Assembly (NCBI RefSeq): GCF_016806835.2
Contig: NZ_CP086111.1
Coordinates: forward strand, 5,821,471-5,885,470
Length of the DNA stretch: 64,000 nt
Direction: 5' to 3'
DNA from: Skermanella rosea
GTDB taxonomy: Bacteria; Pseudomonadota; Alphaproteobacteria; Azospirillales; Azospirillaceae
The position numbers were made by a program, and so were the translations under genes. Numbering within the stretch: position 1 is the first letter of the stretch; the number at the start of each line of letters is the position of its first letter. Below are positions 15,778-24,155 of this stretch, piece by piece. The notes beneath the pieces are model-generated. The model did not search any database. It was given only the letters and a program-made list of their open reading frames with translations, and was not told the origin of the DNA.

Positions 15778-17286
15778 ATGAAAACGACCTGGTCATTTTA
15801 CGGACGCGCTCGCGAGCGCGCTGACATCCTCCGGTTGATCCACCGTGGTCACTGGTTCTTCTGCTCGATCACCGGACGGCGACGGATTGGGAAGACAACT
15901 CTCATCCGCAACGCCGTGAAGGAGGCTGGTGTCAGAGCATTCTACGTACAGATGCCCGACAGCGATGCATTTGGTGTCGTCAATGCGATGCGCGACGCAG
16001 TCGAGGATCACGAAATGACGGACATCGTGAACCCGGAAAAGATTCGCAGCTTGGCGGACGTGGCGCAGGCGGTAGGGGCAATTTGCCGCAGCGGCTGCAT
16101 CGTGGTGATTGACGAGTTCCAATATTTTCATCGTAAAGCTCTTTACGAGTTCACAAGCTATCTACAGAATGACGTAGACCGTCTAAGAGAAATAGATGTC
16201 GGCGGCGGCCTTTTTGTACTTGGGTCTATTCATACGGAAATGACGGCTATCCTAGAGGACCAGAGCTCCCCACTCTTCAATCGACTAACTGACCGCTTGC
16301 AGCTTGGTCACTGGGATTTTGCTACCTTGGTCGAGATGTTCAGGGCACACGGAATCGAAGACCCGAGGGCTTGGCTGTTCTTCTGGACTCTCTTTGAGGG
16401 AGTGCCGAAGTTCTATCATGATGCATGGCAGCAAGATGCCCTCACTGGGGATGACGGGCACCGCCGAGTTGCGTTAACTCGGCTCTTTTTAGAGGGGCTC
16501 TCGCCTCTACGTGACGAAGCAGAGAATTGGTTCCTGCGCGAATTAAGAGGGCGGTATGACAGCGTCTTGAAGGTAGTTGCCGCCCGTCAGCCTTGTTCCC
16601 ATGCGGAACTACGCGATGCGTTCAAGGCTGAGGCAGGAGATGAGAAGCAGCTTGGTGGATATTTAAAGATCCTGATCGAGCGGTACAGCATGATCGAGAT
16701 GCGTAAGCCGATCTTCTCGGCGGATCGCCAACGCAATGCACGCTATGTCATTACCGATAACTTCCTCTCCGCCTGGCTAGTCGCCCTTGGGCGTGCCGCT
16801 GATCTAGCCCGGATCCAACCGGTCGAACGCGCGGTAGTTCGCGCCGATGAACGCCTCACCAACTTGGAAGGGTTTGCTTTTGAAAAAATGATACGCGAGG
16901 TGCTGCGGCAGGCTTCCGCCAACGGAAAGGGCCCCATATCCCTCACCATGATGGTGGAGGGTTGGTGGGACAAGCCGGACTCCGGGCTGTCGAACATCGA
17001 AATCGATGTTATCGGTGTGGATACCGATGCTGAGAGGATCCTCTTTGGCTCCTGCAAGCGTTCGGCGGATAAGCACACCGGAGCGAGCCTCGCCAAGTCA
17101 CGTGCCCATATCGAGAGTTTCCTGAGCACGAAATTGGGGGCAAATTATCGTCGTTATGAGCAGATCCACTATGCGTTTGCGCCGGTGATTGGAGTGGATC
17201 GTCGTCATGAAATTACAACTCATGGGTTTGTGCCAATGGACTTGCTGGAGTTTGCCCAGGCAGTCATGACAAGAAAAAACCTTTAG
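15778..17286 (+). CDS. ATPase with C-terminal DUF234-type nuclease-like domain
   Basis: 502-aa protein resembling the ATPase_2 plus DUF234 family known from archaea and bacteria. Walker A is GRRRIGKTTL at about residues 38-47 and Walker B is CIVVIDEFQYF at about 110-120. The middle contains a winged-helix-like region (about 255-320). The C-terminal part has spaced acidic residues and a Lys (NIEIDVIGVD and ILFGSCKRS, about 405-430), which fits a PD-(D/E)XK-like core as described for DUF234. Function in bacteria is unclear. Perfect inverted repeats flank the gene. GC content is lower than the neighbourhood, suggesting separate acquisition. Confidence 0.7.
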   Translation: MKTTWSFYGRARERADILRLIHRGHWFFCSITGRRRIGKTTLIRNAVKEAGVRAFYVQMPDSDAFGVVNAMRDAVEDHEMTDIVNPEKIRSLADVAQAVGAICRSGCIVVIDEFQYFHRKALYEFTSYLQNDVDRLREIDVGGGLFVLGSIHTEMTAILEDQSSPLFNRLTDRLQLGHWDFATLVEMFRAHGIEDPRAWLFFWTLFEGVPKFYHDAWQQDALTGDDGHRRVALTRLFLEGLSPLRDEAENWFLRELRGRYDSVLKVVAARQPCSHAELRDAFKAEAGDEKQLGGYLKILIERYSMIEMRKPIFSADRQRNARYVITDNFLSAWLVALGRAADLARIQPVERAVVRADERLTNLEGFAFEKMIREVLRQASANGKGPISLTMMVEGWWDKPDSGLSNIEIDVIGVDTDAERILFGSCKRSADKHTGASLAKSRAHIESFLSTKLGANYRRYEQIHYAFAPVIGVDRRHEITTHGFVPMDLLEFAQAVMTRKNL

Positions 17287-17316
17287 AAATACAACAAGTT
17301 ATGCGAGAAATACCCT

Positions 17317-17333
17317 TAAGGTAAAAATTTTTA
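17317..17333 (-). repeat. Right copy of the 17-bp inverted repeat flanking the ATPase gene
   Basis: TAAGGTAAAAATTTTTA is the exact reverse complement of 15756-15772 and lies 31 bp after the ATPase stop codon. The two copies bracket the ATPase gene and nothing else, giving a unit of about 1.58 kb. Confidence 0.75.
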
Positions 17334-17994
17334 CGTTAGCCTCGAAGCTTCTTGTGATGTTGAACTGAAGACGTGTTGGGCGGGCAATGACATGAACCGT
17401 TGTGGCAAACCTAGATTAATTCAACCGGCCAGCAACCAAGTCATAGGAGTGAATGCAGTTTGGGGGATGAAATAAATTTCTCCAGCCTGGAAGAAAAGGT
17501 AGCGTATAAGCTCCCTCTTCCTAGGCCCGCCAACAAATCTAGCGTGATTGCTTGTATAGGGTTTTTGGTGTCAAGCCAGTAATCGTTGTCGGGCTCCGTC
17601 TGTCCGAGGGGAGCCCGCCATCGGGCGCGGATCATCGCGCCGCAACCTTGTATCCGGTGGGCCTCGGAGGACCCGAACCATGATGCAGCCATGCGCATCG
17701 GGGCGATCGGCTGCGCCGAACGGTTCCGCTCCCCTGGTTTGCCGAGCAGGCTCGACAAACCAGGAGATGCTCACCTTCGCCCCATGCCCACCGGCATCAG
17801 CAACAACAAGGATTTGGATATTGAAAAGATAGCGATTACCCTACAACTCGCGCCGACACCGATGCCCGGCATCAACACGGCGCAATGATCCCGCGGGACT
17901 CTCGCTTAACCCGCCACCTCGATTGTCTCACCAACGGGGTCCATCTCACCCGAAATATGCAAGCATGCTTCGCCTTCGACTGCATCGGACCTCC
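17334..17994. other. Intergenic region with a long hairpin, no gene recognised
   Basis: About 660 bp separate the right repeat from mntR. Small open frames on both strands show no family features. A strong inverted repeat at 17733-17764 pairs CCTGGTTTGCCGAG with CTCGACAAACCAGG (one mismatch, 4-nt loop). It could be a terminator or the end of a lost mobile element. Composition returns to high GC at about 17580. Confidence 0.5.
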
Positions 17995-18417
17995 TCAGCC
18001 GACACGATTGGAGCGGATAAAGCGCTCGAAGGCCCTCAAGGTTTCCTCGCTGATGTGGTGCTCGACCCCCTCAGCGTCGCGCTCCGCCGTCTCCTCGGTC
18101 ACTCCGAGGGCCTTCAAGAAATTCACCACGACCTCGTGGCGGCGCTTGCAGCGCTCGGCCATCTTGCGTCCTGTCTCGGTCAGGAAGATCGACCTGTAGG
18201 GCAGGCTTGCCACCAAGCCCTCCCGTTGGAGCCTGCCGATGGTCTTGACCACGGTCGGATGTGCGACGCCCAGGCGCCGGGCGATGTCAGCCGCGCGCGC
18301 TTCACCGGTTGTGTCGATCAAGTCGGCGATAAGTTCGACATAATCCTCAGCCAACTCCGTCTGGTGGGCCTCGCGGACCCTCTGGAAGTTCGCGGCCTGC
18401 CGGTCCGCGTCAGGCAT
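17995..18417 (-). CDS. mntR: Manganese-responsive repressor, DtxR/MntR family
   Basis: 140 aa from the ATG at 18417; the frame is open further upstream to a TTG at 18492, so a longer N-terminus is possible. An N-terminal winged helix (ARAADIARRLGVAHPTVVKT) is followed by the metal-binding/dimerisation helices, with RHEVVVNFLKALGV and DAEGVEHHISEETL, which are very close to E. coli MntR (His-Glu ligands). Such proteins repress Mn/Fe uptake genes when Mn is sufficient. It is divergent from the multicopper oxidase and ZIP genes across a region with an MntR-like box. Confidence 0.88.
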   Translation of the reverse strand: MPDADRQAANFQRVREAHQTELAEDYVELIADLIDTTGEARAADIARRLGVAHPTVVKTIGRLQREGLVASLPYRSIFLTETGRKMAERCKRRHEVVVNFLKALGVTEETAERDAEGVEHHISEETLRAFERFIRSNRVG

Positions 18418-18567
18418 CTCCTCCGGCACTCTGCTCGCATTCCTTCCGATCACTGTTCGGTTTTCCCTCCGGTTCCGGCGATCCTGCCACAACGTTCCCT
18501 ACCTATGCCAGCGGGCTTCCGGATCCTCCGAGTGGATTGTTGACGAGGGGTCGATTCGGCGCGACTA

Positions 18568-18579
18568 TAGCACTTGCTA
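18568..18579. promoter_or_regulatory. Putative MntR operator
   Basis: Perfect inverted repeat TAGCA-CT-TGCTA inside TATAGCACTTGCTACATG, resembling the enterobacterial and rhizobial MntR box (ATAGC...GCTAT). A further TATAGCA copy lies at 18585-18591. The site is in the divergent region between mntR and the multicopper oxidase gene, so it could control both. Assignment rests on resemblance and position. Confidence 0.55.
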
Positions 18580-18645
18580 CATGTTATAGCATCGGACAAA
18601 TGCCTGAAGTAAGGCCTTGTCGGCTTGAATACAGGAGCGATGAGC

Positions 18646-19779
18646 ATGAGGTCCCTGTTCGGTCAGCCCGTGACGCGACGTTTGCTCCTCGCAGGAGGGG
18701 CCCTTCTGGGAGGGGTGCACGCCGCACGGCTCGCCCTCGGTGGTGCCGCGGCCCAGACGCACGGCCCCGGGCACGCGATGCCGATCACAGACGGCCAGCC
18801 GTCGGCGGCGCTTTCGGCGGCGCACGCCTCGCATGGCGGCATGATGACCGTGGGTGAGGTCGATACCGCGCGGAACGGCTTCGATCCACACACCCTTCTC
18901 ACCGACTGGGATACCGGCGAAGTCATCCGGGATGACCAAGGGCGCCCTTGCCGCGAGTTCGTGGTCGAGGCCATCGACAAGGAAGTCGAGATCGCCCCGG
19001 GCATTTTCTTTCCGGCTTGGACCTACAACGGACGCATCCCCGGCCCGACCATCCGGGCCGTCGAGGGCGAGCGGGTCCGCATCACCTTCCGGAACCGCGG
19101 ATCGCACCCGCACTCCATGCATTTCCACGGCATCCACTCCGCCCGGATGGACGGTGTCCCGGGAGCTGGCGACGTCCTTCCTGGCGGTCAATTCGTCTAC
19201 GAGTTCGACGCCAGGCCTTTCGGCTGCCACCTCTACCACTGCCACACCGTTCCGCTGAAGCGCCACATTCATAAAGGCCTGTACGGTGCCTTCATCGTGG
19301 ATCCTGATCCGGCGCGCCATCCCGAGCACGAAGCGGTCGCCCGCTCCCGCCTGCTCGGCACACCCGAGAACCGGGAGTGGCAGGAGTTTGTCATGGTCAT
19401 GAACGCCTTCGACACGAACTTCGACGAGGAGAACGAGGTTTACGCCGTCAATACGGTGGCGCATGCCTATTCCAAACGCCCGATCGTGATCGACCGGGGG
19501 CGGCCGGTCCGGATTTACCTGGTCAACGTGACCGAGTTCGATCCTATCAACAGCCTTCACCTGCACGGCAACTTTTTCGACTACTACGACAGTGGCACAA
19601 CGCTGACGCCGACGCTCAGGACCGTGGACATCATCACGCAGTGCCAGGGCCAGCGCGGCATCCTGGAGTTCACATACCAGGATCACGAACCGGGGCATTA
19701 CATGTTCCACGCGCACCAGTCCGAGTTCGTCGAACTCGGCTGGATGAGCCTGTTCGATGTTCGGGGGGAGGTCGCATGA
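18646..19779 (+). CDS. Two-domain multicopper oxidase, Tat-exported
   Basis: 377 aa from the ATG at 18646 (RBS CAGGAG at 18632; upstream in-frame starts are less well placed). The N-terminus PVTRRLLLAGG suits a Tat signal. Cupredoxin domain 1 has HSMHFHGIH and HLYHCHTVPLKRHIHKGLYG (type-1 Cys and His); domain 2 has NSLHLHG and HYMFHAHQSEF. The usual axial Met after the second His of the type-1 site is replaced (HKGLYG). It overlaps the ZIP gene by ATGA and lies behind an MntR-like box, which points to oxidation of Mn or Fe linked to uptake. Substrate is inferred. Confidence 0.8.
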   Translation: MRSLFGQPVTRRLLLAGGALLGGVHAARLALGGAAAQTHGPGHAMPITDGQPSAALSAAHASHGGMMTVGEVDTARNGFDPHTLLTDWDTGEVIRDDQGRPCREFVVEAIDKEVEIAPGIFFPAWTYNGRIPGPTIRAVEGERVRITFRNRGSHPHSMHFHGIHSARMDGVPGAGDVLPGGQFVYEFDARPFGCHLYHCHTVPLKRHIHKGLYGAFIVDPDPARHPEHEAVARSRLLGTPENREWQEFVMVMNAFDTNFDEENEVYAVNTVAHAYSKRPIVIDRGRPVRIYLVNVTEFDPINSLHLHGNFFDYYDSGTTLTPTLRTVDIITQCQGQRGILEFTYQDHEPGHYMFHAHQSEFVELGWMSLFDVRGEVA

Positions 19780-20936
19780 CCACCCGCCGCATGATCTTGG
19801 CGTTGGCGGTCGCAGCTCCGCTGCTCCTGATCGTGGCGGTGGCGATTGCCTTCCTCGCCGCCGACCCACTGCGCTCGCTGACCGGGGCAGCGCCTCCGGT
19901 CGAGCAGGTCACGGTCGAGCGCCAAGTCCTCGATGGCGACGGTATCGGGCTGCTGGTTCGGGTGGGTGGCACGGAGCCGGTCCGCATTGCCCAGGTGCAG
20001 GTGGATGGCGCCTACTGGACATTCGTCCAGGAGCCGTCCGGCGAACTCGGCAATCTGTCCTCGGCCTGGCTGCGTATTCCGTACCCGTGGGTGCTCGGGG
20101 AGACCCACCATATCGCCCTCATAACGCGCACCGGTCTGGCCTTCGAGCACACCATCGACGTCGCCGTGGCCACGCCTGATACCAACAGCCTTGGCGTCCT
20201 CGGGATGGTGGGCCTGTTCGTCGGTGTCGTACCGGTCGCGCTCGGCATGCTGTTCTACCCGGCCTTGCAGGTGGGCGGCACACGGGCGTTCAGTTTCTCA
20301 CTGGCGCTGACCATCGGTCTGCTCGGATTCCTGCTGGTGGACACTCTCCAGGAGGCGTTGGAACTCGCCGCCGATGCCGCCCCAGGCTTGCACGGGGTGG
20401 CACTGGTCTGGCTGGTCGCTGCGCTGGCGTTCGTGCTTCTGCTGGCTGTCGGCCGTCGCAAGGGCGGCGAGGTCAGTGGCCTCGCCCTGGCGACCTCCAT
20501 TGCGCTCGGCATCGGCCTGCACAACCTCGGCGAGGGTCTCGCCATCGGGTCGGCTTTCGCGACCGGTGCGGCGGCGCTGGGCACCTTCCTGGTGCTGGGA
20601 TTTACCCTGCACAACGTGACCGAGGGCATCGGCATCGTGGCGCCGCTCGTCCAGGAACCACCACGCTGGCCGGTCTTCATCGGCCTGGCGGCGCTTGCCG
20701 GACTTCCTGCGGTCGCGGGCATCTGGCTCGGCAGCTACGCCTTCTCGCCGCACTGGGCGGCGCTGGCGCTGGCGGTGGGGGCCGGGGCGATCCTCCAGGT
20801 CATCGTCGAGGTTAGTGGATTGCTGATGAGGCGCTCGGCAACCCAGGGAACTCCGTGGGCCTCGGCGTCGGCGGTACTGGGCGTCATCCTCGGTGTGACG
20901 GTCATGTATGGGACCGCGCTACTCGTGCAGGCATGA
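19776..20936 (+). CDS. ZIP-family metal transporter with an N-terminal extracytoplasmic domain
   Basis: 386 aa from the ATG at 19776 (ATGA overlap with the oxidase). After one N-terminal membrane segment (residues 5-28), about 110 residues form a soluble beta-rich domain; eight or so membrane helices follow from about residue 140. TM4 and TM5 motifs are SIALGIGLHNLGEGLAIG and LGFTLHNVTEGIG, the conserved HNxxEG metal sites of ZIP proteins. The extra N-terminal domain is not usual for ZIP. Coupling to the multicopper oxidase suggests the oxidase product or substrate is the transported metal. Confidence 0.8.
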   Translation: MTTRRMILALAVAAPLLLIVAVAIAFLAADPLRSLTGAAPPVEQVTVERQVLDGDGIGLLVRVGGTEPVRIAQVQVDGAYWTFVQEPSGELGNLSSAWLRIPYPWVLGETHHIALITRTGLAFEHTIDVAVATPDTNSLGVLGMVGLFVGVVPVALGMLFYPALQVGGTRAFSFSLALTIGLLGFLLVDTLQEALELAADAAPGLHGVALVWLVAALAFVLLLAVGRRKGGEVSGLALATSIALGIGLHNLGEGLAIGSAFATGAAALGTFLVLGFTLHNVTEGIGIVAPLVQEPPRWPVFIGLAALAGLPAVAGIWLGSYAFSPHWAALALAVGAGAILQVIVEVSGLLMRRSATQGTPWASASAVLGVILGVTVMYGTALLVQA

Positions 20937-20937
20937 G

Positions 20938-21250
20938 TTGAGTGGCCATTTCTTCCACCGAAGCCGTCGTGGCAGTCGAAACACTCCTGCCCGACATGAA
21001 CCATTACGGATCCTCCCACGAAACCGAGGGAAATGGCTCGTAACGGCCGTTTTCGTGCTGCTCTCCTGCATTCTGCTTCTGATCTATGCGAGTGGCGGCC
21101 ATGTTACCGATCTGATCGCCAGTTGGTTGGAAAGCATCTAGGTTTCTACTTCCAGCAGGAAACTTCGTGGATCTCGGGGCTGGCAGTCCTCGGTGTGGCG
21201 GTCATGTATAGAACCGCGCTGTTCGTGCAGACATGGGGCTGCGGTGTTGG
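20938..21250 (+). pseudogene. Remnant of a second ZIP gene end
   Basis: The last 50 or so bases of the ZIP gene (20886-20936) recur in degenerate form at 21186-21234, with one 12-base gap; the translation VLGVAVMYRTALFVQ matches LGVTVMYGTALLVQ. Between the copies one hydrophobic segment can be read (LVTAVFVLLSCILLLIYASG), ending at 21141, but no complete gene. This looks like the scar of a duplicated or replaced transporter gene. Confidence 0.5.
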
Positions 21251-21988
21251 TCAACCGGCCTCGAAATACGAGGCGATCAGCGTGAACAGGGCGAAGCCGC
21301 CGACCAGCGACATGGCCGACCAGCGGGAATCGGCGGCAGCCTCGTGGGCTTCCGTGATCATGTCCTCAATGGCGGCGACCAGCAGGAGGCCGGCCACGAA
21401 GGCCAGCGCGGACAGCTGCCAGATCTCGCCGGCGCCCCGCAGCAGCCAGTACCCGAGAGCAGCACCGAGGAGGGCCGGGACGACGAAGGATGCCGAGAGC
21501 AGGATGCGTTTCGCGCGCGGCACTCCCTTATCCTTGAAGTTCGCAATGGTCGCGAATCCCTCCGGGATGTCGGCGGTGACCTGGCCGATGGCGAGGATGA
21601 CCGCAAGGCCGAATGACACCGCCGAGCCTACCCCGATCATCAGACCGTCGCTGAACAGATCCACCGAAACGGCAGCGTAGATCATCCAGGCCCCGGTACC
21701 GGTTTCACCACCGCCGAGGCGGTCCTTCAGGGCATCAACGCCGCGCTCCAGCACGACCGAGAAGGCGCCACCGAGGAGGAACGCGAGGACGACGGCCCAG
21801 GGTGGAGCTCCGCCCAGGGCCTCCGGCATCAGCTCGATGGCGACCACGGCGGTGACGATGCCGGCCGCCGCGTGCAGCGCCAGGCTGAGTGTCCGCCGGG
21901 TAGTTCTCAGGTACTCGGCGAGGAGTCCTCCACCGAAGTTGCCGATGGCTGGCAGCAGGGCCAGCGCCATGACCTTCAGAAACTCCAT
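21251..21988 (-). CDS. ZIP-family (ZupT-like) metal transporter
   Basis: 245-aa protein with eight predicted membrane helices, the normal length for short ZIP proteins. Metal-site helices are VDLFSDGLMIGVG (replacing HNxxEG with DxxSDG) and ILAIGQVTADIPEGFAT (IPEG). The variant sites mean the metal is uncertain; some such proteins act in Zn, Fe or Mn uptake. It is convergent with the MntR-linked ZIP gene and divergent from the CDF exporter gene. Confidence 0.75.
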   Translation of the reverse strand: MEFLKVMALALLPAIGNFGGGLLAEYLRTTRRTLSLALHAAAGIVTAVVAIELMPEALGGAPPWAVVLAFLLGGAFSVVLERGVDALKDRLGGGETGTGAWMIYAAVSVDLFSDGLMIGVGSAVSFGLAVILAIGQVTADIPEGFATIANFKDKGVPRAKRILLSASFVVPALLGAALGYWLLRGAGEIWQLSALAFVAGLLLVAAIEDMITEAHEAAADSRWSAMSLVGGFALFTLIASYFEAG

Positions 21989-22236
21989 GAATCCCCGCGC
22001 ATAACGATTTTCCCGAATTATCCCATCATTCGGTCCAACACCGGTCCAATCCGATCATCGCAGGATTTCGCAGGGCGCTGGTTGCCTGATCCGTCCGGGA
22101 GCACGGTCGCCACCCCGGTCGGCGATGATTGCGCAGACCCGATATCCGCATCATCTCGATCCCGGCGCGGGATCAAAGCCGCCGTCATGTGATTAGTACC
22201 TGGAGAGGGTAGCAGCAGAACTCAGGGATTTCAGCG

Positions 22237-23145
22237 ATGGGCCATACACACGCCGGCGGCGAGGATGAGAGCGGCAAGGGTAAGCGCCTCCTGATCGCCC
22301 TCGCGCTCAACGTCGGCATAACTGTCGCGCAGATTGTCGGCGGGGTGATCTCCGGCAGCCTGTCGGTGCTCGCGGACGCCGCGCACAACGCCAGTGACGC
22401 CGCCTCGCTGGGTATCTCCTACGGCGCCTGGCGCGTATCGAAGCGCAGGCCTGACCAGCATCGGACCTTCGGTTACAGGAGAGCCGAGACGATCGGCGCC
22501 TTGATCAATCTGACGACCCTGTTCGTTATCGCCCTCTATCTCCTCTATGAGGCCGGGAACAGGTTCCTCCATCCCCAGGACGTCGGGGGTTGGACCATGA
22601 TCATCGTCGGCGTGATCGCGGCCGTGGAGGACGCGCTTTCTGTCTGGGTCCTCTCGAAGGACCGCGGAAGCCTGAACGTGAAAAGCGCGTTCCTTCACAT
22701 GATCGCCGACACCATGGCCACTGTCGGCGTCATCATCGGGGGCGTCCTGATCCTGCTCTTCGGCATTACCTGGGTCGATCCGCTGATAACCGCCGCGATC
22801 GCCATCTACATCTTCATTCATGCCTTCCACGAGATCAGGTCGGCGATTGCACTCCTGATGGAGAGCGCGCCCAAGGACTTCGACGTGGACCGCATGGTGG
22901 CGGAGATGACCTCGATGGCAGCCGTGGAAGGCGTCCATCACGTCCATGTCTGGCAGCTCGATGAGGGGCGGACAGCGGTGGAGGCCCACGTCGCGGTGAG
23001 CGAGCGCGACCTCGCGGCGGCTGACCGGATCCGGCGCGGGTTGAAAGATATGCTTCGCGACCGTTTCGGTGTGGCACATGCAACGCTCGAGGTCGAGTTC
23101 GCTCAGGACGTCCGGCACGACCGGAGCCTCATCCGGCAGGAATAG
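22237..23145 (+). CDS. CDF-family cation efflux protein (CzcD/DmeF type)
   Basis: 302-aa proton-coupled metal exporter of the inner membrane. Six membrane helices with the metal-site motif HNASD in TM2 (ADAAHNASDAASLG) and HMIADT in TM5 (HxxxD), followed by a cytoplasmic ferredoxin-like C-terminal domain with HHVHVWQL. The HxxxD/HxxxD arrangement is typical of Zn/Cd/Co CDF proteins. The start ATG at 22237 follows a leader that contains TACCTGGAGAGGGTA (22198-22212), loosely like CsoR/RcnR-type operators. It is convergent with the CtaG gene. Confidence 0.88.
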   Translation: MGHTHAGGEDESGKGKRLLIALALNVGITVAQIVGGVISGSLSVLADAAHNASDAASLGISYGAWRVSKRRPDQHRTFGYRRAETIGALINLTTLFVIALYLLYEAGNRFLHPQDVGGWTMIIVGVIAAVEDALSVWVLSKDRGSLNVKSAFLHMIADTMATVGVIIGGVLILLFGITWVDPLITAAIAIYIFIHAFHEIRSAIALLMESAPKDFDVDRMVAEMTSMAAVEGVHHVHVWQLDEGRTAVEAHVAVSERDLAAADRIRRGLKDMLRDRFGVAHATLEVEFAQDVRHDRSLIRQE

Positions 23146-23159
23146 GCCCTGCGGCACTA

Positions 23160-24155
23160 TCACCGCGTGCCGTCGGGATTGCGTTGGGGACCTGAGCTTT
23201 GAGGATGGCGCCGCTCCAGGCGGTTCAGGTACCCCGCAACGAGACCAAGGCCGCCGACGAAATACGGGATGGACGCGGGCACCCACATGATCAGTCCAGC
23301 CAGCTGCTGGTCCTCCAGGGCGCTCAACCCCCATGGCTCGCTGCGGCCGATGTATGCGGGGTAAAGCGGGACCGGGGCGAAGACCAGCAAGGCCGACAGG
23401 AAACCCATGTACATCATGGTGCTGACAATACCGATACCCGCGAATGCCGGGCCGACATCCTGATGGTAACAGCGGACCAGTGACCACCAGAACAGCAGGC
23501 CCGCGACAAGGTAGCTGATGTGCATGGCGTCATGCACCGGATCGACGACCAGTGCCAGTTCCAGGATTTTCGGGAGATGCCACGCGAACAGGGCCAGTCC
23601 CTGGATGATGGAGGCGGTCCCCGGGCTCGCCACCCTGTTCCAGAACGCCCTGGTCCACGATCGACGGTTCCACCACCGTGAGAGGGCATTGCCCCAGCCC
23701 CCGGGCAGCCCGGCCAGGAAAGCCACTACCGGAGATCCTACGACGAGAAGCGGGGCCACCGCCGACATCAGGACCATGTGCTGGGTCATGTGGACCGAAA
23801 ACAGGACGTCGAGTGGTCCCACGATGGCGAGCGTCAGCAGGACCATGCCGCAGGCGAATGCCCAGACCCGCCAGATCCGGATACCGCGACCCACACCGGC
23901 ACGGCTCCACAGCCGGTGGACACCCCGCGCGTACAGGACCGATGCCAATCCCAGCAGGAAGACCAATAGAGGATCGAAAGCCCACGCGGACCAGAAATCA
24001 TGAATAGCCTGCGCCTCGCCGGCATGGGCTGCGGCCTCGGGCGGAACCAACGTGGCCGCACCGAGCACCGAGCCGAAGCCTGGGATCCGAGTCCATATGC
24101 CTCGGACGCATGCCATCCAGGCGGGGCGCTGTGACCGATCATCAGCGCAGTCCAT
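23160..24155 (-). CDS. CtaG-like (caa3-type) cytochrome oxidase assembly/copper protein
   Basis: 331-aa integral membrane protein of the caa3_CtaG family, with seven or so helices and conserved His-rich segments (FSVHMTQHMVLM, AWHLPKILE, DAMHISYLVAG). In Bacillus CtaG is needed for Cu-A assembly of caa3 oxidase; in copper islands such genes often follow copCD. The start at 24155 overlaps the end of the copCD gene by 14 bp, so both belong to one operon: cytochrome c', DUF2946, ycnI, copCD, ctaG. Confidence 0.8.
   Translation of the reverse strand: MDCADDRSQRPAWMACVRGIWTRIPGFGSVLGAATLVPPEAAAHAGEAQAIHDFWSAWAFDPLLVFLLGLASVLYARGVHRLWSRAGVGRGIRIWRVWAFACGMVLLTLAIVGPLDVLFSVHMTQHMVLMSAVAPLLVVGSPVVAFLAGLPGGWGNALSRWWNRRSWTRAFWNRVASPGTASIIQGLALFAWHLPKILELALVVDPVHDAMHISYLVAGLLFWWSLVRCYHQDVGPAFAGIGIVSTMMYMGFLSALLVFAPVPLYPAYIGRSEPWGLSALEDQQLAGLIMWVPASIPYFVGGLGLVAGYLNRLERRHPQSSGPQRNPDGTR

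Noticed and set aside
22198-22212. CsoR/RcnR-type operator before the CDF gene
   Set aside because: TACCTGGAGAGGGTA has only 4-bp matching arms and no regulator of that family is encoded nearby; too weak to list as a feature.
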